Assembly: GCF_002095535.1 (NCBI RefSeq)
Contig: NZ_MLJI01000001.1
Coordinates: 1,911,832 to 1,975,831 of the forward strand
Direction: 5' to 3'
Origin: Pantoea cypripedii
Lineage (GTDB): Bacteria > Pseudomonadota > Gammaproteobacteria > Enterobacterales > Enterobacteriaceae
DNA length: 64,000 nucleotides
In this document: in pieces, positions 10,866 through 20,682 of the stretch
Layout of the letters: the number at the start of each line of letters is the position of its first letter
Position numbering within the stretch: the first letter of the stretch is position 1
The notes under the pieces: generated by a model
What the model was told of the DNA's origin: nothing
The model's input: only the letters and a program-made list of their open reading frames with translations
Databases searched by the model: none
Program-made: the position numbers and the translations under genes

Positions 10866-11309
10866 TTACGGCTGGATAAACGTCTGTTTCACGCGTCGTG
10901 AACGCTTGAAATAGGGAACAAATACCGCCGCGGCCAGCAGCGACAGCAGTAATGTCTGGATTGCTTTGCTATCGGATACCGGAGTGAACGCGAAGGTTTT
11001 TACTGCCAGCAACACCGTCATCAGCAGCCAGAGAATGTAGTGACGCGGCAGACGTTGCGAGCGTTTACAGAAAATCCAGCAAACCCAGATGCTATAGGCC
11101 CAGACCAGCCCGGCAGTCAGCAGTGAAACTGACCATTGCGTCAGTAAAATACCGCCGTGCGAGAACAGCGTGGTGCGCAGTTCGGGGTTGAACAACGGGC
11201 TAAGATACATCGCCACCACCAGTGCGCTGGTCAACATGGTCATAATCAGCCACGCCAGCGGTAATAACAGCCAGCCAGCAATACGAGGTGGATTCACCTG
11301 TTCAGTCAT
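10866..11309 (-). CDS. ydgK: YdgK-like inner membrane protein (DUF2569)
   Basis: Function unknown. The 147-residue product has four hydrophobic segments: WLLLPLAWLIMTMLTSALVV, a second near WSVSLLTAGLVWAYSIWVCW, a third at ILWLLMTVLLAVKTFAF and a last at LLLSLLAAAVFVPYF. It ends in a basic tail (KRSRRVKQTFIQP). The N-terminal NPPRIAGWLLLPLAWL matches the PPRIGGWLL motif of E. coli YdgK, and the position between rsxA and cnu is the E. coli one, which is the main support for the name. Confidence 0.85.
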   Translation of the reverse strand: MTEQVNPPRIAGWLLLPLAWLIMTMLTSALVVAMYLSPLFNPELRTTLFSHGGILLTQWSVSLLTAGLVWAYSIWVCWIFCKRSQRLPRHYILWLLMTVLLAVKTFAFTPVSDSKAIQTLLLSLLAAAVFVPYFKRSRRVKQTFIQP

Positions 11310-11417
11310 CGAAAAAGTCCAGTTACCGGGATTAGGGCCGTAAGCGTATCATGTCCAAACGGGTCACGCCCGACCTGGACAAGGCAATAGTAACGGAAAG
11401 CAGGAAGTGGAACCGTA

Positions 11418-11633
11418 TTAAACTACGTAGCGCCAGACAGATTTAGGCACGCGGCCCAGATCAAACAGACGGCCACCGGAAGCCAGTTCGGCACGACGGT
11501 GATCGGCAGCACGATACATATTGATGATTTCATTATCATCAGTCAGTGAATAGTTAAGATGGTCGTAGAGTTTTTCCAGACTCTCAAGATTATTCACTTT
11601 ACGGAATTTCAGCAGGTAATCGAGCGCAGTCAT
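11418..11633 (-). CDS. cnu: Cnu/YdgT, Hha-family H-NS partner
   Basis: Small nucleoid-associated protein that binds H-NS or StpA and modulates silencing of horizontally acquired genes; E. coli Cnu also binds oriC. From the ATG at 11633 the product is 71 residues, the exact E. coli length, reading [20 protein letters not shown] and ending [18 protein letters not shown], which leaves little doubt. An open frame extends 43 codons further upstream through two hydrophobic stretches, but that extension is foreign to the family and has no ribosome site at its GTG, so the short start is used. Synteny with ydgK and rsx is as in E. coli. Confidence 0.95.
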   Translation of the reverse strand: MTALDYLLKFRKVNNLESLEKLYDHLNYSLTDDNEIINMYRAADHRRAELASGGRLFDLGRVPKSVWRYVV

Positions 11634-12305
11634 GATTGCCATTAAAAAAATAAAGAACAGGGAAGCGCCAAGTATAGGGAGCGCGGTGCCAGAGTCCATA
11701 CGCCAGCCATAAAAAAATGCAAAAATCAGACTAAGTAAGCCCTGTCGCGCACCAAAAGACACTTTTTTACCGTTTAGACAATTAAATGCGCCTCGTTATG
11801 GTGCAATTAAACCCATTTTACGTCGGTTATTCAGGCAATGGTGAAACGTCTCCTTCAGGTTGGCAGAAAATAGGCAGCGTTATTTTTTGCGCTTTATAAC
11901 GCTAATTTATACCAGGCGCTTTACTGAATTTCCGGATTATTACCGACTGGTCGATAAATTGATGTACACGGATTGAAACCATACATCTCGATCTGTGCGG
12001 GCAGTCACAAAACGATCAATTTCTTTACCCCAGGCAGCATAACCATTATTTACGCGGTGTCTGTAATCGTTTCCAGCATAATGCAGCATAAGCGATTCTC
12101 TTTATTACATTTATTTAACGGTATCGACGAAAAACACCAGGCGTTTTGTCCATAACCCTTACCAGGATTTTGCCTGTTATCTCCACGTAACCCCTTTAAT
12201 TCACTCTGTTTTGTGAAGCAGGTCGCTCTTAGCGGCGCACATTTACGCCAAGCTTAAACCGCGTTTGTACCCCCTACAGCACACTCCCTTCAGAGGAATG
12301 AAATT
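11634..12305. other. 672-bp intergenic region between cnu and ytfQ
   Basis: AT-richer spacer between divergent genes. I see no convincing ORF, tRNA or blr-like peptide gene, although blr lies near cnu in E. coli. It must hold the cnu and ytfQ promoters. An imperfect palindrome AAACCGCGTTT lies 47 bp before ytfQ (12259-12269) and could be a LacI-family operator. The ytfQ ribosome site is AGAGG at 12291. Confidence 0.5.
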
Positions 12306-13262
12306 ATGTGGAAACGTTTACTCTTGTCTGCCATGGTGAGCGCCGCTATCAGCGCGCCGGTTTTGGCTGCTGATATGACAGTAGGATTCTCACAGGTTGG
12401 TTCGGAATCCGGCTGGCGTTCAGCGGAGACTAACGTGGCAAAAAGTGAAGCGCAAAAGCGTGGTATCACGTTGAAAATCGCTGATGGCCAGCAGAAACAG
12501 GAGAACCAAATCAAAGCGGTGCGTTCGTTCATCGCCCAGGGTGTGGATGCCATCTTTATCGCGCCGGTGGTGCAAACTGGCTGGGAACCCGTCCTCGAAG
12601 AAGCTAAAGATGCCAAAATCCCGGTGTTCCTGCTCGACCGCGCCATCGTAGTGAATGATAAGTCACTGTATGAGTCCGTGGTGACGGCGGATAACGTGCT
12701 GGAAGGCAAATTGATTGGTGACTGGCTGGTGAAAACCGTCGGCAGCAAACAATGTAACGTGGTGGAATTGCAGGGTACGGTCGGTGCCAGCGTGGCGATT
12801 GACCGTAAGAAAGGCTTTGCTGAAGCCATCGCCGGACACCCCAACATCAAGATCATCCGTTCTCAGTCCGGTGACTTTACCCGTAGTAAAGGTAAAGAGG
12901 TGATGGAAAGCTTTATCAAGGCTGAGAACAACGGCAAAAACATCTGCATGGTGTTCGCACACAACGACGATATGGTGATTGGTGCCATTCAGGCCATCAA
13001 AGAAGCGGGTCTGAAACCGGGCAAAGATATCCTGACTGGCTCGATTGACGGTGTGCCGGATATCTACAAAGCGATGCTGGCCGGTGAAGCCAACGCCAAC
13101 GTTGAGCTGACACCGAACATGGCAGGCCCGGCCTTTGATGCGCTGGAAAAACTGAAAAAAGACGGCACCCAGCCGCCGAAAATCATTCGCACCGAATCAA
13201 AACTCTTCCTGCCTGCTGATGCTCAGGCACAACTCGATAAGAAAAAAGGCATGGGTTACTGA
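12306..13262 (+). CDS. ytfQ: Galactofuranose ABC transporter, periplasmic binding protein
   Basis: Binds galactofuranose (and galactopyranose) in the periplasm and delivers it to YtfRT-YjfF. The 318-residue product matches E. coli YtfQ in length. A signal peptide (MWKRLLLSAMVSAAISAPVLAA) precedes the mature start DMTVGFSQVGSESGWRSAETN. The sugar-binding lobe contains IAPVVQTGWEPVLEEAKDA, FLLDRAIVV and HNDDMVIGAIQAIKEAG, with the C-terminus KKKGMGY as in YtfQ. A strong hairpin terminator follows 8 bp after the stop, which probably gives more binding protein than membrane components. Confidence 0.95.
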   Translation: MWKRLLLSAMVSAAISAPVLAADMTVGFSQVGSESGWRSAETNVAKSEAQKRGITLKIADGQQKQENQIKAVRSFIAQGVDAIFIAPVVQTGWEPVLEEAKDAKIPVFLLDRAIVVNDKSLYESVVTADNVLEGKLIGDWLVKTVGSKQCNVVELQGTVGASVAIDRKKGFAEAIAGHPNIKIIRSQSGDFTRSKGKEVMESFIKAENNGKNICMVFAHNDDMVIGAIQAIKEAGLKPGKDILTGSIDGVPDIYKAMLAGEANANVELTPNMAGPAFDALEKLKKDGTQPPKIIRTESKLFLPADAQAQLDKKKGMGY

Positions 13263-13269
13263 TCCCCGC

Positions 13270-13293
13270 ACCGCCCCTTACGGGGCGGTTTTT
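13270..13293 (+). terminator. Hairpin terminator/attenuator between ytfQ and ytfR
   Basis: Stem ACCGCCCC, loop TTAC, stem GGGGCGGT, followed by TTTT. It sits between the first and second gene of a single transport operon, so partial termination and higher ytfQ transcript levels are expected. Confidence 0.85.
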
Positions 13294-13319
13294 CATGACG
13301 TAAGGCGAGGCAGATCCGT

Positions 13320-14840
13320 ATGAGTACATCACAAGAAGAAGCACTGCTGACCATCAGCGGCGTCAGCAAAGGTTTTCCGGGCGTCAAGGCGCTGGATAAC
13401 GTCTCTTTCAGCATTCGCAAAGGCGAAATTATGGCGCTGCTGGGAGAGAACGGTGCCGGTAAATCGACACTGATTAAAGTGCTGACCGGTGTTTACACCC
13501 GCGATGCCGGGGTGATTACCCTTAATGGCCAGACCATCGCGCCGCATAACACCGGCGATGCGCAGGCGATGGGGATTGGCACCGTTTACCAGGAAGTGAA
13601 CCTGCTGCCGAACATGTCGGTGGCGGATAATTTATACATCGGTCGTGAGCCGCGCCGCTTTGGCATGATCGATCGCAAACGCATGGTGCGTGACGCCGAT
13701 GCGCTGATGCGAAAATACGGTTTCGCGCTGGATGTCACGCGGCAGCTGGGGCATTACTCGGTGGCGATGCAGCAGATTATCGCGATTTGCCGGGCGGTGG
13801 ATCTGTCGGCGCAGGTATTGATCCTCGACGAACCGACGGCCAGCCTCGATGCCAGCGAAGTCGAAATGTTATTTACCCTGATGGCGCAGCTGAAAGCCAA
13901 AGGGATGAGCCTGATTTTTGTCACCCATTTTCTGGATCAGGTCTACCGCATCACCGACCGCATCACGGTGCTGCGCAATGGGCAGTTTATCGCCACCCGT
14001 GATACCGCCTCACTGCCGCGTATTGAGCTGATTAAACTGATGCTGGGACGTGAATTGCTGGAGACGGCGTTGCAACGTCAGGGCAGCACGTTACGCAGCA
14101 ATCAGCCGGTGGTGGCGTTTGAAGATTACGGTAAGAAGGGCACCATCGAGCCGTTCAGTTTGCAGGTGCGGCCAGGAGAAGTGGTCGGGCTGGCCGGGCT
14201 GCTAGGCTCGGGACGTACCGAAACCGCCGAAGTGCTGTTTGGTATCCGCCGTGCCGATCGCGGTACCGCTACCATTAAAGGCAAAGTGCAGCAGATCCGC
14301 ACCCCGGCAAAAGCCTCGAAACTGGGCATGGGGTTCTGCCCGGAAGACCGCAAGACCGACGGCATTATTGGTAAGGCGTCGGTGCGGGAAAATATCATCC
14401 TCGCGTTGCAGGCGCAGCGCGGCTGGTTACGGCCAATTAAAAAGCGTGAACAACAGGCGATAGCCGAACGCTTTATTAAAAGTCTCGGCATACGCACACC
14501 AAATGCCGATCAACCGGTTGAGTTATTGTCCGGCGGTAATCAGCAGAAAGTGTTGCTGTCTCGCTGGCTGGTGACTAAACCGCAGTTTCTGATCCTCGAC
14601 GAGCCAACGCGCGGTATCGATGTTGGTGCCCATGCTGAGATTATTCGTCTGATTGAATCCCTGTGCGCCGATGGACTGGCGCTGCTGGTTATCTCCTCTG
14701 AACTCGAAGAACTGGTGGGCTACGCCGATCGCGTGTTGATTATGCGTGATTTGAAGCAGGTGGCGGAAATCCCCCTTGAGCAGCTGTCGGTGGCGTCGAT
14801 TGTCAACGCCATCGCCCACGGAGGAGCACAACATGCTTGA
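13320..14840 (+). CDS. ytfR: Galactofuranose ABC transporter, double ATPase subunit
   Basis: Energises galactofuranose import. The 506-residue chain has two ABC domains in tandem, the CUT2 layout. Domain 1 has Walker [10 protein letters not shown] and Walker B VLILDEPTAS; its signature region is the degenerate YSVAMQQ. Domain 2 has the shortened Walker A-like GLLGSGRTE, the signature [15 protein letters not shown] and [18 protein letters not shown]. Long stretches match E. coli YtfR (NLLPNMSVADNLYIGREP, QAQRGWLRPI). The last codons overlap the ytfT start by 8 bp. Confidence 0.95.
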   Translation: MSTSQEEALLTISGVSKGFPGVKALDNVSFSIRKGEIMALLGENGAGKSTLIKVLTGVYTRDAGVITLNGQTIAPHNTGDAQAMGIGTVYQEVNLLPNMSVADNLYIGREPRRFGMIDRKRMVRDADALMRKYGFALDVTRQLGHYSVAMQQIIAICRAVDLSAQVLILDEPTASLDASEVEMLFTLMAQLKAKGMSLIFVTHFLDQVYRITDRITVLRNGQFIATRDTASLPRIELIKLMLGRELLETALQRQGSTLRSNQPVVAFEDYGKKGTIEPFSLQVRPGEVVGLAGLLGSGRTETAEVLFGIRRADRGTATIKGKVQQIRTPAKASKLGMGFCPEDRKTDGIIGKASVRENIILALQAQRGWLRPIKKREQQAIAERFIKSLGIRTPNADQPVELLSGGNQQKVLLSRWLVTKPQFLILDEPTRGIDVGAHAEIIRLIESLCADGLALLVISSELEELVGYADRVLIMRDLKQVAEIPLEQLSVASIVNAIAHGGAQHA

Positions 14841-15849
14841 ATCCGATATGACGTCTGAAAAAACCCATCGTCGCAAACCGAAGCTGCCACCCGGCATGCC
14901 GCAAATCGCCGCCCTGATTCTGGTGCTGCTGGTGGATAGTCTGGTCGCCAATAACTTTTTTGCCGTGCATTTGCAGGATGGTCGCCTGTTTGGCAGCCCG
15001 ATCGATATTCTCAACCGTGCAGCGCCGGTGGCGTTGCTGGCGGTGGGGATGACATTGGTGATTGCCACCGGCGGCATTGATTTGTCGGTGGGCGCGGTGA
15101 TGGCGATTGCCGGAGCCACGGCGGCCACCCTGACTGTGGCGGGACACAGTTTGTCCTTTGTGATTCTCGCCACGCTCGGCACCGGTCTGGCATGCGGTTT
15201 GTGGAACGGCGTGCTGGTGGCGTTGTTACGTATCCAGCCGTTTGTCGCCACGCTGATTTTGATGGTGGCGGGGCGGGGTGTCGCGCAGCTGATCACCCAG
15301 GGGCAAATCGTCACCTTCGATAATGACAATCTCGCGTGGTTCGGCAGTGGTTCCCTGTGGCTATTGCCGGTGCCGGTGTGGATCACGCTGGTGGTGGCGC
15401 TGGCCGTGTGGCTGCTGACGCGCAAAACCGCGCTCGGGCTGTTTATCGAAGCGGTCGGGATCAACCTGCGTGCGGCGCGCAATGCCGGTGTCACCGGCTG
15501 GCTGGTGGTGATGTCGACTTACGTTATCAGCGGTGTCTGTGCGGCGGTGGCGGGTCTGATTGTCGCCGCAGATATTCGCGGTGCGGACGCCAACAACGCC
15601 GGGCTGTGGCTGGAACTGGATGCGATTCTGGCGGTGGTGATTGGCGGGGCATCGCTGATGGGCGGGCGTTTTAATCTGGTGCTGTCGCTGATTGGTGCGT
15701 TGATTATTCAGTCGATGAATACCGGGATTTTGCTGTCAGGATTCCCGCCGGAACTGAACCAGGTGGTGAAAGCGATTGTGGTGATGTGCGTGTTGTTGAT
15801 TCAGTCACCGCGCTTTATCGCCATGCTGAAACGGAGACGTCCATCATGA
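14833..15849 (+). CDS. ytfT: Galactofuranose ABC transporter permease YtfT
   Basis: One of two permeases of the importer. The ATG at 14833 is chosen because it follows GGAGGAG and overlaps the end of ytfR, giving 338 residues, close to E. coli YtfT (341); the open frame runs further upstream but only inside ytfR. The cytoplasmic N-terminus is basic, followed by about eight or nine membrane segments and the CUT2 permease motif GMTLVIATGGIDLSVGAVMA. The stop overlaps the yjfF start as ATGA. Confidence 0.93.
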   Translation: MLESDMTSEKTHRRKPKLPPGMPQIAALILVLLVDSLVANNFFAVHLQDGRLFGSPIDILNRAAPVALLAVGMTLVIATGGIDLSVGAVMAIAGATAATLTVAGHSLSFVILATLGTGLACGLWNGVLVALLRIQPFVATLILMVAGRGVAQLITQGQIVTFDNDNLAWFGSGSLWLLPVPVWITLVVALAVWLLTRKTALGLFIEAVGINLRAARNAGVTGWLVVMSTYVISGVCAAVAGLIVAADIRGADANNAGLWLELDAILAVVIGGASLMGGRFNLVLSLIGALIIQSMNTGILLSGFPPELNQVVKAIVVMCVLLIQSPRFIAMLKRRRPS

Positions 15850-16835
15850 TTAAACGCCATCTTCCTCTGATGATTACCCTGCTGGTGTTTGTCGCCGGGT
15901 ATCTGTTCTGTCTCAGCCAGTTTCCCGGCTTCGCTTCAACGCGGGTGATTTGTAATATCCTCACCGATAACGCCTTTCTCGGCATCATTGCCGTTGGGAT
16001 GACGTTTGTCATTCTGTCTGGCGGCATTGATTTGTCGGTGGGCGCAGTCATTGCCTTTACCGGCGTGTTTCTCGCCCGCTTGATCGGCGATTATCATGTT
16101 GATCCGCTGCTGGCATTTGCGTTGATTCTGGCGCTGGGAGCCGCATTTGGCGGCATGATGGGCTGGTTGATTGATGCGCTGAAGATCCCGGCGTTTATCA
16201 TCACCCTGGCCGGGATGTTTTTCCTGCGCGGTTGCAGCTATCTGGTGTCGGAAAACTCCATTCCCATCGACCATCCGCTGTATACCATGCTGTCGAGCCT
16301 GGCGTGGAAAATCCCGGGCGGCGGTCGCCTGAGCCTGCTGGCGGTAATTATGCTGGTGGTGGTGATTGGCGGCATTCTGCTGGCGCACCGGACGCGGTTT
16401 GGTAATCAGGTGTATGCCATCGGCGGCAACCTGACCTCAGCCCAGCTGATGGGGATCCCGACCCGTGCCACCACCATCAAAATCTATATGTTATCGACCA
16501 CGCTGGCGACGGTGGCAGGCATTGTGTTTTCTATCTATACCTCGGCGGGTTATGCGCTGGCAGGATTAGGGGTGGAACTCGATGCCATTGCCTCGGTGGT
16601 GATCGGTGGCACGCTGCTGTCGGGTGGCGTAGGTACGGTGCTCGGCACGCTGTTTGGCGTGTTGATTCAGGGGTTGATCCAGACCTGGATTAACTTCGAC
16701 GGCACCCTGAGTTCCTGGTGGACCAAAATCGCCATCGGCATTTTGTTATTTGCTTTTATCGCGCTGCAACGCCTGCTGACAGTAATGTGGGATCGCCAGC
16801 AGAACGCGCCTGTAAAACGGTTATCATCCTCGTAG
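15846..16835 (+). CDS. yjfF: Galactofuranose ABC transporter permease YjfF
   Basis: Second permease, 329 residues from the ATG at 15846, which overlaps the ytfT stop (ATGA). The start MIKRHLPLMITLLVFVAGYL is a first membrane helix; GMTFVILSGGIDLSVGAVIAF is the permease loop also seen in YtfT, and GVELDAIASVVIGGTLLSGG the C-terminal permease motif. The upstream in-frame extension to 15786 lies inside ytfT and is not used. Last gene of the operon; a strong terminator follows. Confidence 0.93.
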   Translation: MIKRHLPLMITLLVFVAGYLFCLSQFPGFASTRVICNILTDNAFLGIIAVGMTFVILSGGIDLSVGAVIAFTGVFLARLIGDYHVDPLLAFALILALGAAFGGMMGWLIDALKIPAFIITLAGMFFLRGCSYLVSENSIPIDHPLYTMLSSLAWKIPGGGRLSLLAVIMLVVVIGGILLAHRTRFGNQVYAIGGNLTSAQLMGIPTRATTIKIYMLSTTLATVAGIVFSIYTSAGYALAGLGVELDAIASVVIGGTLLSGGVGTVLGTLFGVLIQGLIQTWINFDGTLSSWWTKIAIGILLFAFIALQRLLTVMWDRQQNAPVKRLSSS

Positions 16836-16915
16836 CCTTGCACCACCATTAGGGAAGTTTGTGACGATGTTTCTGGAATACCGTTGCCAGTACGGTCTTT
16901 GTGAAACACCGTTGA

Positions 16916-16944
16916 GGAGGCCCCAGCGGGCCTCCTGTTTTTTT
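16916..16944. terminator. Terminator after yjfF
   Basis: Stem GGAGGCCC, loop CAGC, stem GGGCCTCC, followed by TGTTTTTTT. It lies between the convergent yjfF and the minus-strand repeat-protein gene, immediately before the latter's stop codon. Confidence 0.9.
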
Positions 16945-16945
16945 A

Positions 16946-18730
16946 TCAGGTAATCTGGTGGCTCTTTGCCATCAGTGCTGCCAGATTGGCGCGTATCGGG
17001 TTACCATGCTCTTTGCTGCAATTTTCGATGTCCTCGAAGGTACAAAACATCAATTGATTGATGTTCTCAATACCCAGCGTTTTCCCCACCAGCCGGAACC
17101 AGTCCATCACAATTCTTTTGTCGATATCGTCCTTCAACGCCAGCAACCAGATATTGATGCGTTCAAACGCAAACTCATTTTTCAGCCCGGCATACATATT
17201 ACGTTGATTGATGCCCTCACCAATCACCACCACCGGTATGGAACTCAGAAGATTATTGGTTTCCTGCGCGGCTTGTAGCGCAAATTTGAGGGCGTCATGG
17301 CTGCGACTCTGCAACTCATTGAGTTTGGTGGCCCGCACCGCCAGGCTGAATAGCCAGGCGAGTTCCGGATTGGCTTTGCTGGTACAGGCATGCTGTTTAC
17401 CCAGTAGCATCTGCTGCAGGATACCGGGTACCAGTTGCAGGTCGCAACTGGCAACGGCATGGGTCACAACATCCAGATTGGTACCATGAATGACATTATT
17501 ATTCGCATTGGGAACAAAGGCATCAGGGCGATAATTGACAGTGCCAGGCTGTGGCGTGCGAATACAGGCAAGATACTGACCTACCGTTTTATAAGGGAAA
17601 TCGCTGCCGCCAACTTGCCTCATTAATCCCTGGCGGATGGTGTCCAGTTCATATCTGACATTGGCATCCTGAATGCGGAAGAGATCGGCATGATTATTGA
17701 AATCAAAACTCGCAAAGGAGATCGGGGTGTTTTTATCAATTGTATATTCTGCTAACAGGCTGTCCGGGTTATTTTTAATATGCGTCAGATTAAGAGCTGG
17801 CTGTGCCAGGGTGTCTATTGTGTCACTGCAAGCCAGTACATAGGTGAGGTCGGGTCTTCTCAGACTATCGTTAATGAGTACGGTATGGTCGAGGATCTCG
17901 AAAGTACAAACCCGTATTTCTTTGATTCTTTCATCTTTTGTCGTCTCATAGATCTCTTTGAGACATTGCAATAGGATATTTTTTTCCTGTATGTTTCTGC
18001 ATGCTAAACCACGAATGTTGAGCCTTTTACTCGTTATCCCATAATCGACATTTTGATATAAGGGACCAGTATTAACGCCATCGCCGAATGCAACCACGGG
18101 TATCGATGAAAAAAAATTATCGTTATGTTGTACTGCTGCGTCGGCCAATTCCTGCACATCACCAAAACTACTGATACTGGATAATGTGCTGACGCGGACA
18201 TGCTTACACAGCTGATAATAATTACCTTCACTGAGTTCTTTAATGTATGGATGTGCCATGCCCAGCAACTTTAACTGTTTGTTGATCGGAACGATTTGCA
18301 GGTCGCAGTTGATCACCGAATATAAAATCACCGCAGCATTGGTACCATGCGCCAGCCTGTTGTTACTGTTGAGGTCCCACTTTGCGGGTCGATGATCAAT
18401 GCTATCTACCGCTGGGTAACCGGTTCCCTTGAGATAATCCCCCACTTTTTCGTAGCGATAGGCTTTACCCTGATACTTATCTTTTAATGCCTGTTGTAGC
18501 GCTGCCATATCATTTCGCCATCCACCCGCCCACATGTCCTGGTATGACATATCATTGAAATCCAATTAATCGAATGTAATTGGCGTGTTCATGGGGATAT
18601 AAAATGAGGACAAGTCAAAGCCTGATTTATTCGCAATGTGGCTGATATTGGCAGCAGGCTGAGAGGTTCCGGCTGTTTGATCAACCGGAGTGTGATTCAC
18701 TGAGGTGGTGGCATTTCTATTCACATCCAT
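16946..18730 (-). pseudogene. Duplicated-unit protein (effector-like), interrupted by in-frame TAA
   Basis: Paralogue of the gene just upstream on the same strand. A good ribosome site (AGGAG) precedes ATG at 18730, which reads 54 codons (MDVNRNATTSVNHT to MNTPITFD) and then meets TAA at 18566-18568. The same frame continues at once as LDFNDMSYQDMW for 539 codons to 16946. The paralogue has FAHFDFND and FDQFDFND at this point, so the stop is best explained by CAA to TAA (Gln to stop). The body contains two copies of a unit with HGTN motifs (first near residue 128) and the strand IPVV(A/V)(F/I)G(D/E)G. A TTG directly after the stop could in principle allow reinitiation. Otherwise the gene is inactive but little decayed, so the change is recent, or a sequencing error. 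Product family not recognised. Confidence 0.8.
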
Positions 18731-18770
18731 GACTCAAATTCTCCTGTTTTGTTGCGTTGTGACGAATTAA

Positions 18771-20540
18771 TTATGCAAGGGTATGGCATTTTTCCATCAA
18801 GGCTTCCAGATCTGGCCGCACTCTACGGCCTGTTTTTCTCCGGCAATCCGTAACATCCTGCAGGGTACAAAACATTAATGAATTGATCTCTTTGATATCC
18901 AGCAAATCACGGACTTTCTCAAACCACCCCATCACGATGCGTCTCTCAGCATCATCCCTGAGTACCAAAATCCAGATATTCACCCTGGCATAAGCACATT
19001 CATTACTCAGGCCAGCATACATATCACGTTCATTGACGCCATCGCCGATAATCATCACCGGAATGGAACTGAGTATATTGGTGCTCTCTTTCGCCCCAGC
19101 AAGGGAAAAAAACTCGGCATCATTAAAACCGCTGCTTAAATTTCTGAGTGTCGTCGCCCGCACTGCCACACTCAGCAGATACATTAATTCCGGGTTGGCT
19201 TTATAGTTAATTTCATGCTGTTTGCCCAACCGCAGCAACTGCTCGATACCCGGCACCAGTTGCAGGCCGCAATTGATAATGGCATGGGTCACCACATCCA
19301 GATTAGTACCGTGAACCACAGGGCTATCCCCATAGGGGTCAAAGGCGTCCGGGCGAAAATTAATATTGTCGGGATCGGGTTCTGGGGTATAGGCCAGATA
19401 CTCACGTATCGTTTTATACGGGAATCGGTCATTAGCATAATTTCTGACTAACTCCTGGCGTATTTCCTCCAGGTCTTCTCTCATAAACGTTTCTGACAAC
19501 GTTCTGTGACCGGTATCGTTGAAATCAAACTGATCAAAAGGTATCGGCGTGCTTTTATCAATATAAAATAATGACAATAAACCTTGTAAATTATTTTTAA
19601 TATGACTGAGATTCAATGCCGGTCTGGCATGGGTTTCAATGGTATCGCCGCTTGCCTGTATATAACCGATATCAGGCGTATCACGATCATTTTTGCGCTC
19701 CAGTGCATCCCAGGTGCAAACCCTGATGTTTTTTATCCGGTCATTTTTTGTGATATCGAATATTTTCTGCAGGCAGTCAAGGGTGATGTTTTTAGTATTT
19801 TCATCCGAGCAAGCCAGAATCCGGATATTAAGTCTTTTGCAGGTCCCCTGGGCCTCCACATTAGCGAACAATTCGCCGGGTTCGCTGCCGTCGCCAATCA
19901 CCACAATCGGGATGGTGTTGAATAAATCATCACCATGCAGAGCCGCCAGTCTGGCGAGTTCTTTGACATCATGAAAGGTACAATTTTTCAGACTCAGCCT
20001 GGAGACGCGTACCTGAGAACACAGCTGATAAAAATTCTCCGCATTGGTGAGCTTAATATCACTATGAATCTTGCCGAGTAATTTTAGCTGTTTGATGGCG
20101 GGCACAATTTGCAGGTTACAGTTGGCGAGGGAATATAAAACTACCGCCAGCTTTGTGCCATGCGTCATGATATTGTCACCGTTAATATCAAATTTCAACG
20201 GATAGTAATCTTTACCACGAGCGAGAGGGTATTTATGGGAAGAAATATATTTTCCCACACAATCATCCGGGTAAGGTTTGCCTTCATACTTTTCTTTAAA
20301 ATGTAAACGCATCGCTTCTGATGCGGCTTTCCAGGCCTCATCTGACATTTTCTGATGCGACATATCATTAAAGTCAAAATGCGCAAAGTCGATGGGCGTG
20401 TTTTTGTCGATAAAGAACGAGGATATGTCATAATCCTGACGATTCGCTACCTGATGGATATTAATAATGGGGGGTGGGGCGGCAGCATGCGCTCCCTCAG
20501 CCGAAAGAGGATTAACAGCAATAGTTCCAATAGGGTCCAT
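18771..20540 (-). CDS. Unknown protein of two ~280-residue repeats with HGT motifs, effector-like
   Basis: Not a family I can name. From ATG 20540 (ribosome site AGGAG; an upstream frame to 20591 lacks one) the product is 589 residues. Residues 1-35 are a disordered Ala/Pro/Asn-rich leader, then two related units follow (about 40-322 and 323-589). Each begins IDK(N/S)TPI.F..FDFND, continues with a basic helix, then the most conserved core HGT(K/N)L.VV.....NC.LQ(I/L)VP (HGT at 127 and 410) and later a strand (I/V)P(I/V)(V/M)(V/I)IGDG (about 215 and 498). The HGT followed by a helix and L..VPG recalls the first NAD-binding motif of ADP-ribosyltransferase-fold proteins; that is only a pattern resemblance. 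The leader and modular body would fit a secreted effector, also inference. No hrp-box or signal peptide was seen. Base composition is AT-richer than the flanking sugar genes. Confidence 0.75.
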   Translation of the reverse strand: MDPIGTIAVNPLSAEGAHAAAPPPIINIHQVANRQDYDISSFFIDKNTPIDFAHFDFNDMSHQKMSDEAWKAASEAMRLHFKEKYEGKPYPDDCVGKYISSHKYPLARGKDYYPLKFDINGDNIMTHGTKLAVVLYSLANCNLQIVPAIKQLKLLGKIHSDIKLTNAENFYQLCSQVRVSRLSLKNCTFHDVKELARLAALHGDDLFNTIPIVVIGDGSEPGELFANVEAQGTCKRLNIRILACSDENTKNITLDCLQKIFDITKNDRIKNIRVCTWDALERKNDRDTPDIGYIQASGDTIETHARPALNLSHIKNNLQGLLSLFYIDKSTPIPFDQFDFNDTGHRTLSETFMREDLEEIRQELVRNYANDRFPYKTIREYLAYTPEPDPDNINFRPDAFDPYGDSPVVHGTNLDVVTHAIINCGLQLVPGIEQLLRLGKQHEINYKANPELMYLLSVAVRATTLRNLSSGFNDAEFFSLAGAKESTNILSSIPVMIIGDGVNERDMYAGLSNECAYARVNIWILVLRDDAERRIVMGWFEKVRDLLDIKEINSLMFCTLQDVTDCRRKTGRRVRPDLEALMEKCHTLA

Positions 20541-20682
20541 ATTGAATATCTCCTGAAGGATAGTTTTCTTTGTGCCGGGCTGACAAAGCATTAAACATTA
20601 TTTCCTCCTGATAACGCTGAGATTTTTTTCTGAGAAATCCTGATGCATAAATGCGGGAAAGTGAGAATGCTTTTTTCGAAAA

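Noticed and set aside
11634..11762. 43-codon N-terminal extension of cnu with two hydrophobic segments
   Set aside because: No ribosome site at its GTG and no counterpart in the 71-residue Cnu family; the ATG at 11633 gives the exact known length.
11973..12155. 60-codon ORF upstream of ytfQ
   Set aside because: No ribosome site and no recognisable family; the region is better read as promoter spacer.
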